Shown one piece after another: positions 14,071-21,263 of a stretch of DNA of 21,263 nt. Position numbers and translations under genes: made by a program. The notes beneath the pieces were generated by a model. The model saw only the letters and a program-made list of their open reading frames with translations. It did not search any database and had not been told where the DNA came from. Source of the DNA: JAJRXR01 sp044439985 (lineage in GTDB: Bacteria > Planctomycetota > Phycisphaerae > Phycisphaerales > UBA1924); contig JBITAG010000211.1 in assembly GCA_044439985.1 (NCBI GenBank), positions 1 to 21,263 of the forward strand. Direction: 5' to 3'. Every line of letters begins with the position of its first letter. Positions within the stretch are counted from its first letter, which is position 1.

Positions 14071-14084
14071 GGGCCTTACGGCCC
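14071..14084. terminator. Small hairpin between convergent genes
   Basis: GGGCC (14071-14075) and GGCCC (14080-14084) flank TTAC, which includes the stop codon of the minus-strand zinc-ribbon gene. It fills most of the 12-base gap between convergent genes and could terminate both directions. The stem is only 5 bp and there is no T-run. Confidence 0.3.
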
Positions 14085-14510
14085 CTCGTGTCCGTGCCCG
14101 TCGGCGTCGTTGTCGTGCGCGTGCGTGGTCCCGTCCGCGTGCCGATGCAGGTTCTGGCCCCGTCCCATGCCGATCGGCTCGTCGCAGTGCGGGCACCGGT
14201 CGGGCAAGCGGTCGTGCTCGAGCGTGGGGACGTTCTTCAGGCAGCTCGGGCAGGGGTTGGCCCGGACCGTGGTGCGCTTCCCGCACTCCGGGCAGGGGAC
14301 GTACCCGTCGTTGGCCTCGGACAACGCCTGAAACTCGGCGAGGGTGATGTCGAACTCGGTGGCGCAGTCCACGTTCCGGCAGACCCAGAAAGAGAGGCGG
14401 TCGAGCCCCTCGGTCGGTCCCTGCCCCCGCAGGTTGATGATCGTCATCACCACCGCGCCGGCGAACCCGGCGCCCGCGATCCCGCTCAGGATCAGGTCTT
14501 TCTTGGTCAT
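14076..14510 (-). CDS. Membrane-anchored double zinc-ribbon protein with His-rich tail, 144 aa
   Basis: This is not a family I can name. One N-terminal hydrophobic helix (about 7-26, after MTKKD) would anchor it in the inner membrane. Four cysteine pairs follow: C44-x4-C49 with C73-PE-C76, and C87-PS-C90 with C106-PH-C109. This makes two probable zinc ribbons, or rubredoxin-like knuckles. The last 25 residues are rich in His, Asp and Gly (HRHADGTTHAHDNDADGHGH), a typical metal-chelating tail. Start 14510 has GGAG about 9 bases upstream. It lies 81 bases after the H-X9-DG pseudopilin gene on the same strand, with a hairpin between, so shared transcription is possible but unsure. It could be an assembly or metal-handling factor, or simply a planctomycete zinc-ribbon protein of unknown role. 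Confidence 0.75.
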   Translation of the reverse strand: MTKKDLILSGIAGAGFAGAVVMTIINLRGQGPTEGLDRLSFWVCRNVDCATEFDITLAEFQALSEANDGYVPCPECGKRTTVRANPCPSCLKNVPTLEHDRLPDRCPHCDEPIGMGRGQNLHRHADGTTHAHDNDADGHGHEGP

Positions 14511-14533
14511 GCGAGCTGGCTCCGAGTGAGGCG

Positions 14534-14550
14534 GGCGCCTGTCAGGCGCC
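14534..14550 (-). terminator. Hairpin between pseudopilin and zinc-ribbon genes
   Basis: GGCGCCT (14534-14540) and AGGCGCC (14544-14550) are perfect arms around GTC. There is no T-run on the minus strand. It may be a partial terminator or processing site between the two same-strand genes. Confidence 0.35.
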
Positions 14551-14591
14551 GAGGGTGGGGCGTTGGGACCGGGGCGGGGCGTCCGGCGGGT

Positions 14592-15401
<810 letters not shown>

Positions 15402-15624
15402 GACAAACGCCCTCGACGAGATCGGGTTTTTGGGACCAGCTCAGCGGAGAGACCTCCCCGCCCATCGGCCACGACCGGCCACGACCCGACCAGTATGCCC
15501 GAAACCCGCCCCCGATGCGAGCGGCTTTCACCCCGTTGGCGTCCCGGACGCCGCGCACTACGCTTGAGACCCTGATTGCCCCACCATCCTGACGATTCGG
15601 CGCGGCCGCGCCCCGGAGCGAGCG

Positions 15625-17640
15625 ATGCGATCCACCAAGCCCGTCCTGTCCCTGATGTCCCTCGGCGCCCTCGCCCTGCTCGGCGCCTGCCGGGCCCCCC
15701 AGCCCGCCGATTCCGCCCCCGCCGGGGAGGAGGACCGCAAGCTCGGGGCCTTCGACGCCGCCCACCGGCGAGACGGGGCGGGGAACATCTTCGCCGCCCT
15801 CGACCAGCCCACACCCACCGAGGTCCGCCTCGGCTCGGGCGCCCCCGGCCCGGACTACTGGCAGCAGCGCGTGGACTACCGCATCGACGCGACCCTCGAC
15901 GCCGAGGCCCGTCGCCTCGACGCCTCGATGCACATCACCTACCACAACAACTCGCCCCACCAGCTCGACTTCCTCTGGATCCAGCTCGAGCAGAACCTCT
16001 TCACCCCCGATTCCTGCGGCGCCCTCTCGCGCAACCCGGGGGGCGTCATGAAACAACTCGACGGCGTCAACGCCGGGTACGACCTGGGCACGGTATCCGT
16101 CGACGGTCAGGAGCTTGAGGTTCACGTCTACGACACACTCGCGCGCGTCGAACTGCCCGAGCCGATCCGGGCCGGGGAGACCTTCGAGTTCGATCTCGAT
16201 TACGCCTTCGACATGCCCCCGCATCTCCGGCGCATGGGCAGCGAGGAGGTCGAGGACGGCGTCATCTTCGAGTACGCCCAGTGGTACCCGCACGTCTGCA
16301 AGTACGACGCCGTCTCCGGGTGGAACACCCTCCCCTACCTCGGCACCGGCGAGTTTTACACCGACTTCGGCGACTTCGACGTGAGCCTGACCGTTCCCGC
16401 CAGCCACCTCGTCGGCGCCACGGGGCGCCTGCTCAATCCCGAGGACGTGCTCACCCGCGAGCAGCAGGACCGGCTGGCCACCGCGATGACCAGCCCCGAG
16501 CCGGTCGTCATCCGATCCGCCGAGGAGATCAACGACTCGCTCTCCCGACCGCGCGGGCGCGACACGCTGACCTGGCGGTTCCGGGCGGAGAACGTCCGCA
16601 CCTTCGCGTGGGCCAGCTCCGAGGCGTTCATCTGGGACGCCTGCGCCGCGACGATCAAGGATCTGGACGGCGCCGAGCGCAACGTGCTCTGCCAGAGCCT
16701 CTACCCCCGCGAGGCGGAGGTGTGGGGGCCGGAGCACGCCGACGGGGGGTCCACGCGGTACGTCAAACACTCCATCGAGCACTACTCCCGGGCCCTCTAC
16801 CCGTACCCCTACCCCTCGATGATCAACGTCAACGGGCCGGAGGGCGGGATGGAGTACCCCGGGATCATCTTCTGCGGCGCGCGCACGAACCCCCGCGGGC
16901 TCTTCGGCGTCACCGACCACGAGGTCGGTCACTCCTGGTTCCCCATGATCGTCAACACCAACGAACGCAGGCACGTCTGGATGGACGAGGGCTTCAACTC
17001 GTTCATCAACATGTACTCCAAGGCCGCGTGGTACGGGGGCGAGGTGGACTACGCCCGGTACCGCCAGCAGACCCTCCAGATGGCCCGCGAGACCAACCCG
17101 ATGCCCATCGCGACCACGCCCGACCAGATGTGGTCACGCTGGGTCGGGCGGCTCGGATACCGCAAGCCCGCCTACGGGCTCTTCCTGCTGCGCGAGGTGA
17201 TCCTCGGCCCCGAACGATTCGACACCGCCTTCCGCGGGTACGTGCATCGCTGGGCGTTCAAGAGCCCGCAGCCGACCGACTTCTTCCGGTCCATGGAGGA
17301 CGCCGCCGGGGCCGATCTGGCATGGTTCTGGCGTGGGTGGTTCCTCGAGACCTCCCCCTTCGACCAGTCGATCGATGATGTGGTGGTGGACGAGGAGGGC
17401 ATGGCGAGCGCGACGCTGACCAACCACAAGGATCTGGTCCTTCCCGTCATCATGCGGGTGACCTACGACGACGAGAGCGTGGAGGACCGGGTGCTCCCCG
17501 TCGAGATCTGGTTCTCGACCAACCGGTGGCGGACCTGGTGGCCCACGGGGGGACGAGGCGTGCAAAGAGTCGAGCTGGATCCGGAGGGGTTGCTCCCGGA
17601 CGAGAACCCGGCCAACAATGTGTGGGGCGGCGCCGAGTAG
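15625..17640 (+). CDS. M1-family (gluzincin) metallopeptidase lipoprotein, 671 aa
   Basis: A lipoprotein signal ends LLGAC with C22 as the lipid site. After a beta-rich N-terminal domain (about 75-290) comes the catalytic domain: GGMEYPG (407-413) in place of the GAMEN exopeptidase motif, then zinc motif HEVGH (432-436) and, 18 residues on, E455 in WMDEGFNSF, giving the full HExxH-x18-E ligand set. GYRKPAYGLFLLREV (511-525) probably holds the transition-state Tyr. All catalytic residues are present, so an active zinc aminopeptidase facing the periplasm or outside is likely. A beta-sandwich-like C-terminal segment (about 580-650) follows, as in several bacterial relatives that lack the long ERAP-type C-terminal domain. 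ATG 15625 has GGAG 6 bases upstream. TTGAGA at 15564-15569 is a possible -35, without a well-spaced -10. A structured non-coding stretch lies downstream. Confidence 0.93.
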   Translation: MRSTKPVLSLMSLGALALLGACRAPQPADSAPAGEEDRKLGAFDAAHRRDGAGNIFAALDQPTPTEVRLGSGAPGPDYWQQRVDYRIDATLDAEARRLDASMHITYHNNSPHQLDFLWIQLEQNLFTPDSCGALSRNPGGVMKQLDGVNAGYDLGTVSVDGQELEVHVYDTLARVELPEPIRAGETFEFDLDYAFDMPPHLRRMGSEEVEDGVIFEYAQWYPHVCKYDAVSGWNTLPYLGTGEFYTDFGDFDVSLTVPASHLVGATGRLLNPEDVLTREQQDRLATAMTSPEPVVIRSAEEINDSLSRPRGRDTLTWRFRAENVRTFAWASSEAFIWDACAATIKDLDGAERNVLCQSLYPREAEVWGPEHADGGSTRYVKHSIEHYSRALYPYPYPSMINVNGPEGGMEYPGIIFCGARTNPRGLFGVTDHEVGHSWFPMIVNTNERRHVWMDEGFNSFINMYSKAAWYGGEVDYARYRQQTLQMARETNPMPIATTPDQMWSRWVGRLGYRKPAYGLFLLREVILGPERFDTAFRGYVHRWAFKSPQPTDFFRSMEDAAGADLAWFWRGWFLETSPFDQSIDDVVVDEEGMASATLTNHKDLVLPVIMRVTYDDESVEDRVLPVEIWFSTNRWRTWWPTGGRGVQRVELDPEGLLPDENPANNVWGGAE

Positions 17641-17652
17641 TTTGTTTGCATT

Positions 17653-18085
17653 TTGGCCGGAATCGCGCACCCCCTAATTGCAATCCGACGAGGCAGGGCC
17701 GCGGCTCGGAATATCCGGCTTGAAACGCTTGGAGGGGCGTTTTGAAACCGATTTCACGCCATCGCGCAAATCTTGCCCACCTTTCCACGCTGAACACGGA
17801 ACAGTGGAGGTGGGTACGCGGATTACTATGCGGCGGGCCGACCCGCCCCTCTCCTGCGTCATCGGAAGCGCTCATGGATGGCGCAAGGACGACCCTCCAG
17901 CCGAGATTAGACTCGGACGGAGAAATCGCCTCTTGGATTCAGGCACAGGCCTGAGCAAGGGCCGGGCGAGCGATCGCCTGTATGCAATCGACACTCCCCC
18001 CCTTCCCGACCTTCGGGTCGGGACACCGGATGGGCGGGCTGCTCAAGCGTTTCCTCGCGGCTGGCAGCTCGCCTGTCCTTTTTTT
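17653..18085 (+). ncRNA. Candidate structured RNA (or long structured 3' UTR)
   Basis: At least seven local stem-loops follow one another on the plus strand: AAACGC/GCGTTT (17723-17742); CCCACC-TCCAC/GTGGA-GGTGGG (17776-17814); GGCGGG-CCGA-CCCGCC (17832-17847); GCGC/GCGC (17868-17884); CCGAG/CTCGG (17901-17916); GGCGA-GCGA-TCGCC (17965-17978), a GNRA-type tetraloop; and TCCCGACC-TTCG-GGTCGGGA (18004-18023), an 8-bp stem with a C(UUCG)G loop. A hairpin with T7 ends it (18057-18085). UUCG and GCGA loops are stable only in the plus-strand RNA, which favours that direction. Three loops (17729-17736, 17789-17803, 17872-17880) expose GGA. TTGGCC (17653-17658) and TAATTG (17675-17680), 16 bases apart, are a weak possible promoter. 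It does not match RNase P RNA, tmRNA or SRP RNA motifs. Confidence 0.35.
18057..18085 (+). terminator. Intrinsic terminator candidate, plus strand
   Basis: GCGGCT (18057-18062) pairs with AGC-T-CGC (18066-18072, one bulged T) around GGC, and T7 follows at 18079-18085. An alternative fold GG-CAG/CTG-T-CC (18063-18078) would touch the T-run directly. Either way this is the best T-tract terminator in the window. It could end the metallopeptidase transcript or the RNA candidate. Confidence 0.5.
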
Positions 18086-18137
18086 GATTCCGCTTCTGTT
18101 CTAGCGTTCGCGACCCGCGCGTTCGAGTCCTGAAACT

Positions 18138-18166
18138 CAAAAACACAAGAAACTTACGCCATCTTG
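18138..18166 (-). terminator. Weak terminator candidate after pgpA
   Basis: On the minus strand CAAGA (from 18166) and TCTTG (to 18146) are separated by 11 bases and followed by TGTTTTTGAG. The stem is short and AT-rich. It lies 22 bases past the pgpA stop codon and would end the pgsA-pgpA transcript. Confidence 0.35.
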
Positions 18167-18187
18167 CCTGTCTTCACACGGGAAAGC

Positions 18188-18724
18188 TCATGCCGCCATC
18201 AGCGTGAGCAGCCCGGAGATCACCCAGAGCGCCACGCCCGCATAGACGCCCGAAATCAGGTCGTCGAGCAGCACGCCCCAGCCCCCTCGGACACGCTGAA
18301 TCCCCCGTGCGGGGGGGGCGATCTCCTTGAAGATGTCGAAACATCTGAACAGGAGAAAGGCCGCCAGGAGGGCGATCGGAGCCCGGGCGGGATCCTGCAG
18401 CAGGGCGGGGGGGGCGAGCAGCAGCGTCACGCTCATCCCGGCAACCTCGTCGGCGACGACGTTCGAGGGGTCCTTGCCCCACCGGGCCTCCGCGTGGTCG
18501 CCCAGGACGACGCACGCCCCGGCGAAGAGGATCAGCACCCCCAGCAGCACACCGAACCAGACGCCCGGAGAGGCCCCCAGGGCAAGCAGGGCGCCCGCCA
18601 GCAGAACGGGCGGCAGCGACCCCCACGTGCCCGAGGCGGGGCGAAGGGTCCCCAGGCCGAAGACCGTCAGGAGCTGAAAGCCCGCCCAGAGCTGCGGATT
18701 GTCGCGGTGGGTGTCTACCGTCAT
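18188..18724 (-). CDS. pgpA: Phosphatidylglycerophosphatase A, 178 aa
   Basis: The enzyme removes phosphate from phosphatidylglycerophosphate to give phosphatidylglycerol, at the inner membrane. Family motifs are clear: FGLGTLRPASGTWGSL (residues 22-37), GKDPSNVVADEVAGM (about 83-97) with the conserved Asp/Glu residues expected to hold Mg, and FRCFDIFKEIAP ... RGGWGVLLDDLISGVYAG near the C-terminus. Three to four hydrophobic helices (38-52, 55-74, 96-108, 158-176) fit a small membrane protein of the usual length. The start at 18724 has only a weak AAGGG about 12 bases upstream. It begins 20 bases after the end of pgsA on the same strand, so the two consecutive enzymes of phosphatidylglycerol synthesis are probably one operon, with close spacing that may make translation of pgpA depend on pgsA. 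Confidence 0.95.
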   Translation of the reverse strand: MTVDTHRDNPQLWAGFQLLTVFGLGTLRPASGTWGSLPPVLLAGALLALGASPGVWFGVLLGVLILFAGACVVLGDHAEARWGKDPSNVVADEVAGMSVTLLLAPPALLQDPARAPIALLAAFLLFRCFDIFKEIAPPARGIQRVRGGWGVLLDDLISGVYAGVALWVISGLLTLMAA

Positions 18725-18744
18725 GCGACCACTTTACCCTTGGA

Positions 18745-19455
18745 TCAGGGCGCGTGGATGAGGCCGCGCCCGGCGCGGACCCCCTTGACGACGTAGGGCA
18801 GGCAAGAGGCGAGCGTGACCAGGACCGTCATCCAGACGCTCAGATCGATCATCCAGCGGCCAACGGTCCCGGGCGACACGTCGGTGAGCGCGAGGAGGAG
18901 CAGAACGAGGGGGACGACCGCGGACTGGAGCGCCATTTTGAGCTTGCCCGCGAGATCGGCGGAGAAGTCGACCCCCTGCGCCTCGAAGAAGCCGCGCACC
19001 GAGGTGACCAGCAGCTCCCGCGCGAGGATGAGGACCGCCATCCAGGGCGCCACGCCCGAGGCCTGCCATCCGGCGCCCGCCTCACCGAGTGGGGGGGGCT
19101 GGTGAAAGAGGGGGCCGGCGAGGGTGACAAAGGCGCCGAGGACGAGAATCTTGTCGGCGAAAGGGTCCATGATGCGACCGAACTTGCTGATGGCATTCCA
19201 CTTGCGCGCCAGGTAGCCGTCGAGCGCGTCGGTCGCGGCGGCGACCACACAGAGGGCCATCGCCGCGTGGAGGACGCCCGTTCGACCGTCGTCGGGCTCG
19301 GTCCAGGGGTCGGTCGGGAGGCGCAGGCCGACCTCGATGAGGGCAAAGAAGGCCGCCGCGAGAAGAAGGCGGGCGATGGTCAGCGCGTTGGGGATTCTCG
19401 CCCGGATTCCGGTTGCGGGGGGGCGAGCGGGGGCGTGGCCGACGGGCGGTGACAT
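18745..19455 (-). CDS. pgsA: CDP-diacylglycerol-glycerol-3-phosphate phosphatidyltransferase, 236 aa
   Basis: This inner-membrane enzyme transfers phosphatidyl from CDP-diacylglycerol to glycerol-3-phosphate, the committed step to phosphatidylglycerol. The CDP-alcohol phosphotransferase signature is complete: D76-x2-D79-G80-x2-A83-R84-x8-G93-x3-D97-x3-D101 (DALDGYLAR ... GRIMDPFAD). IPNALTIARLLLA (21-33) is the usual opening, and about six hydrophobic helices follow. An Arg/Pro-rich stretch of about 20 residues precedes it. The start at 19455 lacks a good ribosome site, so the true start could be a little downstream at a non-ATG codon. Phosphatidylserine synthase and cardiolipin synthase share the motif; the neighbouring pgpA favours PgsA. 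It is divergent from nuoJ with 190 bases between. Confidence 0.93.
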   Translation of the reverse strand: MSPPVGHAPARPPATGIRARIPNALTIARLLLAAAFFALIEVGLRLPTDPWTEPDDGRTGVLHAAMALCVVAAATDALDGYLARKWNAISKFGRIMDPFADKILVLGAFVTLAGPLFHQPPPLGEAGAGWQASGVAPWMAVLILARELLVTSVRGFFEAQGVDFSADLAGKLKMALQSAVVPLVLLLLALTDVSPGTVGRWMIDLSVWMTVLVTLASCLPYVVKGVRAGRGLIHAP

Positions 19456-19511
19456 CGGGGCGATGGTATCTGGGGGAGGGGAAGAAGCGCCGATCCACAG
19501 CGCCCGGTTTG

Positions 19512-19540
19512 TTGAAGGGTCGGTGGGGGGGATCTATCCT
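19512..19540 (+). promoter_or_regulatory. Probable promoter of the nuoJKL run
   Basis: TTGAAG (19512-19517) and TATCCT (19535-19540) are separated by exactly 17 bases, a good sigma-70-like arrangement. The predicted transcript would start near 19547 and have a leader of about 100 bases before the nuoJ GTG at 19646. Confidence 0.45.
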
Positions 19541-19645
19541 CATCGCCCGTGTGTGGAGTGCGGGTTCCGGGCCCGTTCGCGCTCGCGGATTCACCCGCCC
19601 GACGCCCAGGAGAACGGGACGCCGGGCCCCTGTCAGGAAGTCTCC

Positions 19646-20614
19646 GTGGACGCCCTTATCAACCCGCTGGCCCTGTACATCGCGTGTGCCCTGGGGGCGG
19701 TCGGCGTCGCGCTGGCCCTACCCACCCGGGGGGTGAGTTGGCGTGTGCCCGGGGGGATCCTCGCGGCGGTCGGCGCCGGGCTGGTGGTCCTGCTCCTGGG
19801 GCTGAACGCGCGCGAGACGGACCAGCTCCCCAACGTCTACTTCTACGCCTTCGCGGTCCTCGCCCTGGGCAGCGCCCTGCGGATGATCACGCACCCGCGA
19901 CCGGTGTACTCGGCGCTCTACTTCATCCTGACGATCATCGCCTCGAGCGGCGTGTATGTGCTGCTCTCGGCCGAGTTCATGGCCTTCGCGCTCATCATCA
20001 TCTACGCGGGCGCCATCCTCATCACGTACCTGTTCGTGATCATGCTCGCGACGCAGGCGCCCGTCGAGGACGACGAGGAGCTTCAGGCGGATTACGACGC
20101 GGAGGCCCGCGAGCCGATGCTCGCCTCCCTGGTCGGGTTCGTGCTCCTCGCGGTGCTGACCACGATGATGTTCAGCGGCCTGCCGGGGCTGGCGCCGAAG
20201 GGCGACCCGGTGGCCCGTGAGCAGGCGGTGCTCGAGTCGCTCCCGCTGAAGTTGGACCGCGTGCTGCGTGGCGCCGGGCTGCTGGAGGAGGGCGAGCGGG
20301 TCGCTCGGGTCGGGGGGGAGGGCGAGTCTCGGGCGGACATCGAGATCGCCACCCACCGGATCACGATCGAGAACGTCGAGACGGGTGCGACGCGCACGCT
20401 GGCGAGCGAGCAATGGCCCGAGGCCCTGCACGCGACCAACACGGAGATGGTCGGGTCGAGCCTGCTGGTGGACCACCCCGGGGCGATCGAGATCGCGGGC
20501 GTGATCCTGCTGATGGCGATGCTGGGGGCGACGGTGCTCAGCCGCCGGCAGGTGGAGATCGACGAGGCCGCCAAGGCCCACGAGGCCCGTCGCCTGTCTG
20601 GAGGGGCCTCATGA
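19646..20614 (+). CDS. nuoJ: NADH-quinone oxidoreductase subunit J with long insertion, 322 aa
   Basis: NuoJ is a membrane-arm subunit of respiratory complex I. The conserved core is at about 88-135 (YSALYFILTIIASSGVYVLL, then AEFMAFALIIIYAGAILITY and LFVIMLA), which includes the bent third helix. The GTG start at 19646 has AGGAAG 5 bases upstream. At 322 residues it is much longer than the usual 170-200. Extra material includes two helices at the N-terminus (about 5-26, 34-53) and a hydrophilic insert of about 95 residues (180-278) between the last two helices, containing SLPLKLDRVLRGAGLLEEGE and RITIENVETGATRTL. It overlaps nuoK by four bases (ATGA). The upstream neighbour is pgsA on the other strand, so nuoA-I must lie elsewhere. 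The core similarity makes the family assignment firm. Confidence 0.93.
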   Translation: MDALINPLALYIACALGAVGVALALPTRGVSWRVPGGILAAVGAGLVVLLLGLNARETDQLPNVYFYAFAVLALGSALRMITHPRPVYSALYFILTIIASSGVYVLLSAEFMAFALIIIYAGAILITYLFVIMLATQAPVEDDEELQADYDAEAREPMLASLVGFVLLAVLTTMMFSGLPGLAPKGDPVAREQAVLESLPLKLDRVLRGAGLLEEGERVARVGGEGESRADIEIATHRITIENVETGATRTLASEQWPEALHATNTEMVGSSLLVDHPGAIEIAGVILLMAMLGATVLSRRQVEIDEAAKAHEARRLSGGAS

Positions 20615-20964
20615 CCAGCGTGCTCTCGCTCGCGCAGGCGGACTATCCCCAGGCGATGGGGACGCTGACGCTCGCGCACTACCTGTTCCTGTCCGGGGCG
20701 ATGTTCGTGCTCGGGCTGATCGGGTTTCTGACACGCCGGAACCTGATCATCATGTTCCTGTGCACGGAGCTGATGTTCCAGGCCTCCGGCGTGGCGCTCA
20801 TCGCCTTCAGCCGGTTCCACCTGAATCACACCGGGCAGACGTTTGTGGTGTTCGTGCTGACCGTCGCCGCGGCGGAGGCGGCGATGGGCCTGGCGCTCGT
20901 CGTCCTGCTCTTCCGCAAGCGTGAGTCGCTCAGCACGGAAGAGTGGGCGGAGATGAGCGGGTGA
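20611..20964 (+). CDS. nuoK: NADH-quinone oxidoreductase subunit K, 117 aa
   Basis: NuoK is a three-helix proton-channel subunit of complex I. The pattern LAHYLFLSGAMFVLGLIGFL, TRRNLIIMFLCTELMFQ and TFVVFVLTVAAAEAAMGLAL matches the family. E53 and E89 stand at the places of the two buried glutamates needed for proton pumping. The protein has about 17 extra residues at its N-terminus compared with the typical 100-residue subunit. GGAGGGG lies 3-4 bases before ATG 20611, inside nuoJ, and ATGA overlaps the nuoJ stop, so translation is coupled. The nuoL start shares its last base. Confidence 0.96.
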   Translation: MTSVLSLAQADYPQAMGTLTLAHYLFLSGAMFVLGLIGFLTRRNLIIMFLCTELMFQASGVALIAFSRFHLNHTGQTFVVFVLTVAAAEAAMGLALVVLLFRKRESLSTEEWAEMSG

Positions 20965-21263
20965 TGGAGACGATCGTGCAGAGTCTGATCGATGTCCCGA
21001 GCCTGGTCACGCTGGCGAGCGTCGTCCCTTCGTCGGTCGCGGAGAGTTCGCACGCCGGCGCCGCCGCCAAGGTCGGCGAGCCCTGGATCGCGCTCATCCC
21101 CGCGCTGCCGATCTTCGGGGTGATCCTCGCCGCCCTGTGCGCGATCTTCGAGGTTGGCTCGATGGTGCCCGCCTTCCTCACGGTGGGGTGCCTCGGGGGG
21201 GCCTTCCTGATCACCCTCGGGGTTTTCCTCGGTTACGAGGGTTTCAACCACGGGGACCCGTTC
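20964..21263 (+). CDS. nuoL: NADH-quinone oxidoreductase subunit L, N-terminal fragment (runs off the right edge)
   Basis: The ATG at 20964-20966 overlaps the nuoK stop (TGATG). The 100 visible residues open METIVQSLIDVPSLVTLASV, followed by EPWIALIPALPIFGVILAAL (about 40-59) and a second helix (about 69-90). NuoL, the antiporter-like subunit at the distal end of the membrane arm, usually starts with a helix of the LIPLLPLLG type, so the fit is good, and gene order J-K-L is the standard one. An extra hydrophilic stretch of about 38 residues precedes the first helix. The conserved proton-channel residues lie outside the window, so NuoM or a Mrp-type antiporter subunit cannot be strictly excluded. 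Confidence 0.82.
   Translation, partial: METIVQSLIDVPSLVTLASVVPSSVAESSHAGAAAKVGEPWIALIPALPIFGVILAALCAIFEVGSMVPAFLTVGCLGGAFLITLGVFLGYEGFNHGDPF

Larger units (their letters stand above)
17641..18187. other. Non-coding gap between convergent metallopeptidase and pgpA genes
   Basis: These 547 bases hold no gene I can support. Open frames exist, but GC is about equal at all three codon positions in the one I tallied (17742-17954), unlike the strong third-position bias of the neighbours. The stretch is richer in A and T than its flanks, especially 17641-17780 and 18080-18170. It contains a row of stem-loops and one terminator candidate for each strand, described separately. Confidence 0.7.

Noticed and set aside
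16031..17640. Doubt whether the metallopeptidase is inactive because GAMEN is replaced by GGMEYPG
   Set aside because: The Glu is kept, all three zinc ligands and a candidate Tyr are present, and this variant is common in bacterial M1-like lipoproteins.
17742..17954. A 70-codon open frame with TTG start and GGAGGGG just upstream in the non-coding gap
   Set aside because: GC content is about 60 percent at each codon position, without the third-position bias of real genes here, and the GGAGG lies in the loop of a hairpin. A small foreign gene cannot be fully excluded.
17678..18133. A 151-codon plus-strand open frame in the same gap
   Set aside because: It runs through several strong stem-loops and the T-tract terminator, has no ribosome site and no recognisable protein features.
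18066..18141. Possible tRNA: GTTCGAGTCC at 18121-18130 is a perfect T-loop sequence
   Set aside because: The flanking bases do not pair into a T-stem, no D-loop is present and no acceptor stem can be drawn.

Overview
This window is GC-rich and densely coding. Its pseudopilins carry a prepilin N-terminus and, in one case, the H-X9-DG signature. Together with lipoproteins, very acidic proteins and the gene families present, this points to a planctomycete, most likely of the class Phycisphaerae. That placement is inference from gene style; there is no rRNA or other marker here to fix it.

Layout, left to right. (1) The first 94 bases hold the start of folP (minus strand), running off the left edge, followed by a large secreted protein of unknown function. 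(2) A redox-type locus: a quinone-oxidoreductase-like enzyme and a cupin lipoprotein on the minus strand, divergent from an HxlR-type regulator. (3) A 1077-residue FtsK translocase with two very acidic segments. (4) An aldehyde dehydrogenase of the alpha-ketoglutaric semialdehyde type, divergent from a ComM/YifB AAA+ ATPase. (5) A lower-GC cluster (about 11.2-14.1 kb): a minus-strand operon of a secreted 10-cysteine protein, an exported membrane-anchored protein and a MauE-like membrane protein, divergent from a pseudopilin gene. (6) A zinc-ribbon membrane protein with a His-rich tail and an H-X9-DG pseudopilin. (7) An M1-type metallopeptidase lipoprotein. (8) A 547-base non-coding gap of different composition, full of stem-loops and ending in a T-tract hairpin. 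(9) pgsA-pgpA, which encode consecutive steps of phosphatidylglycerol synthesis, divergent from a nuoJ-nuoK-nuoL run cut by the right edge.

The best candidates for something undescribed are the cysteine-rich protein/MauE-like operon, the structured RNA candidate after the metallopeptidase, and the acidic tail added to FtsK after its gamma domain. Several starts appear to be leaderless, with a -10-like box 6-8 bases before the start codon. No transposon, CRISPR array, tRNA or rRNA was found. All functional names come from reading motifs by eye; no database search was possible.
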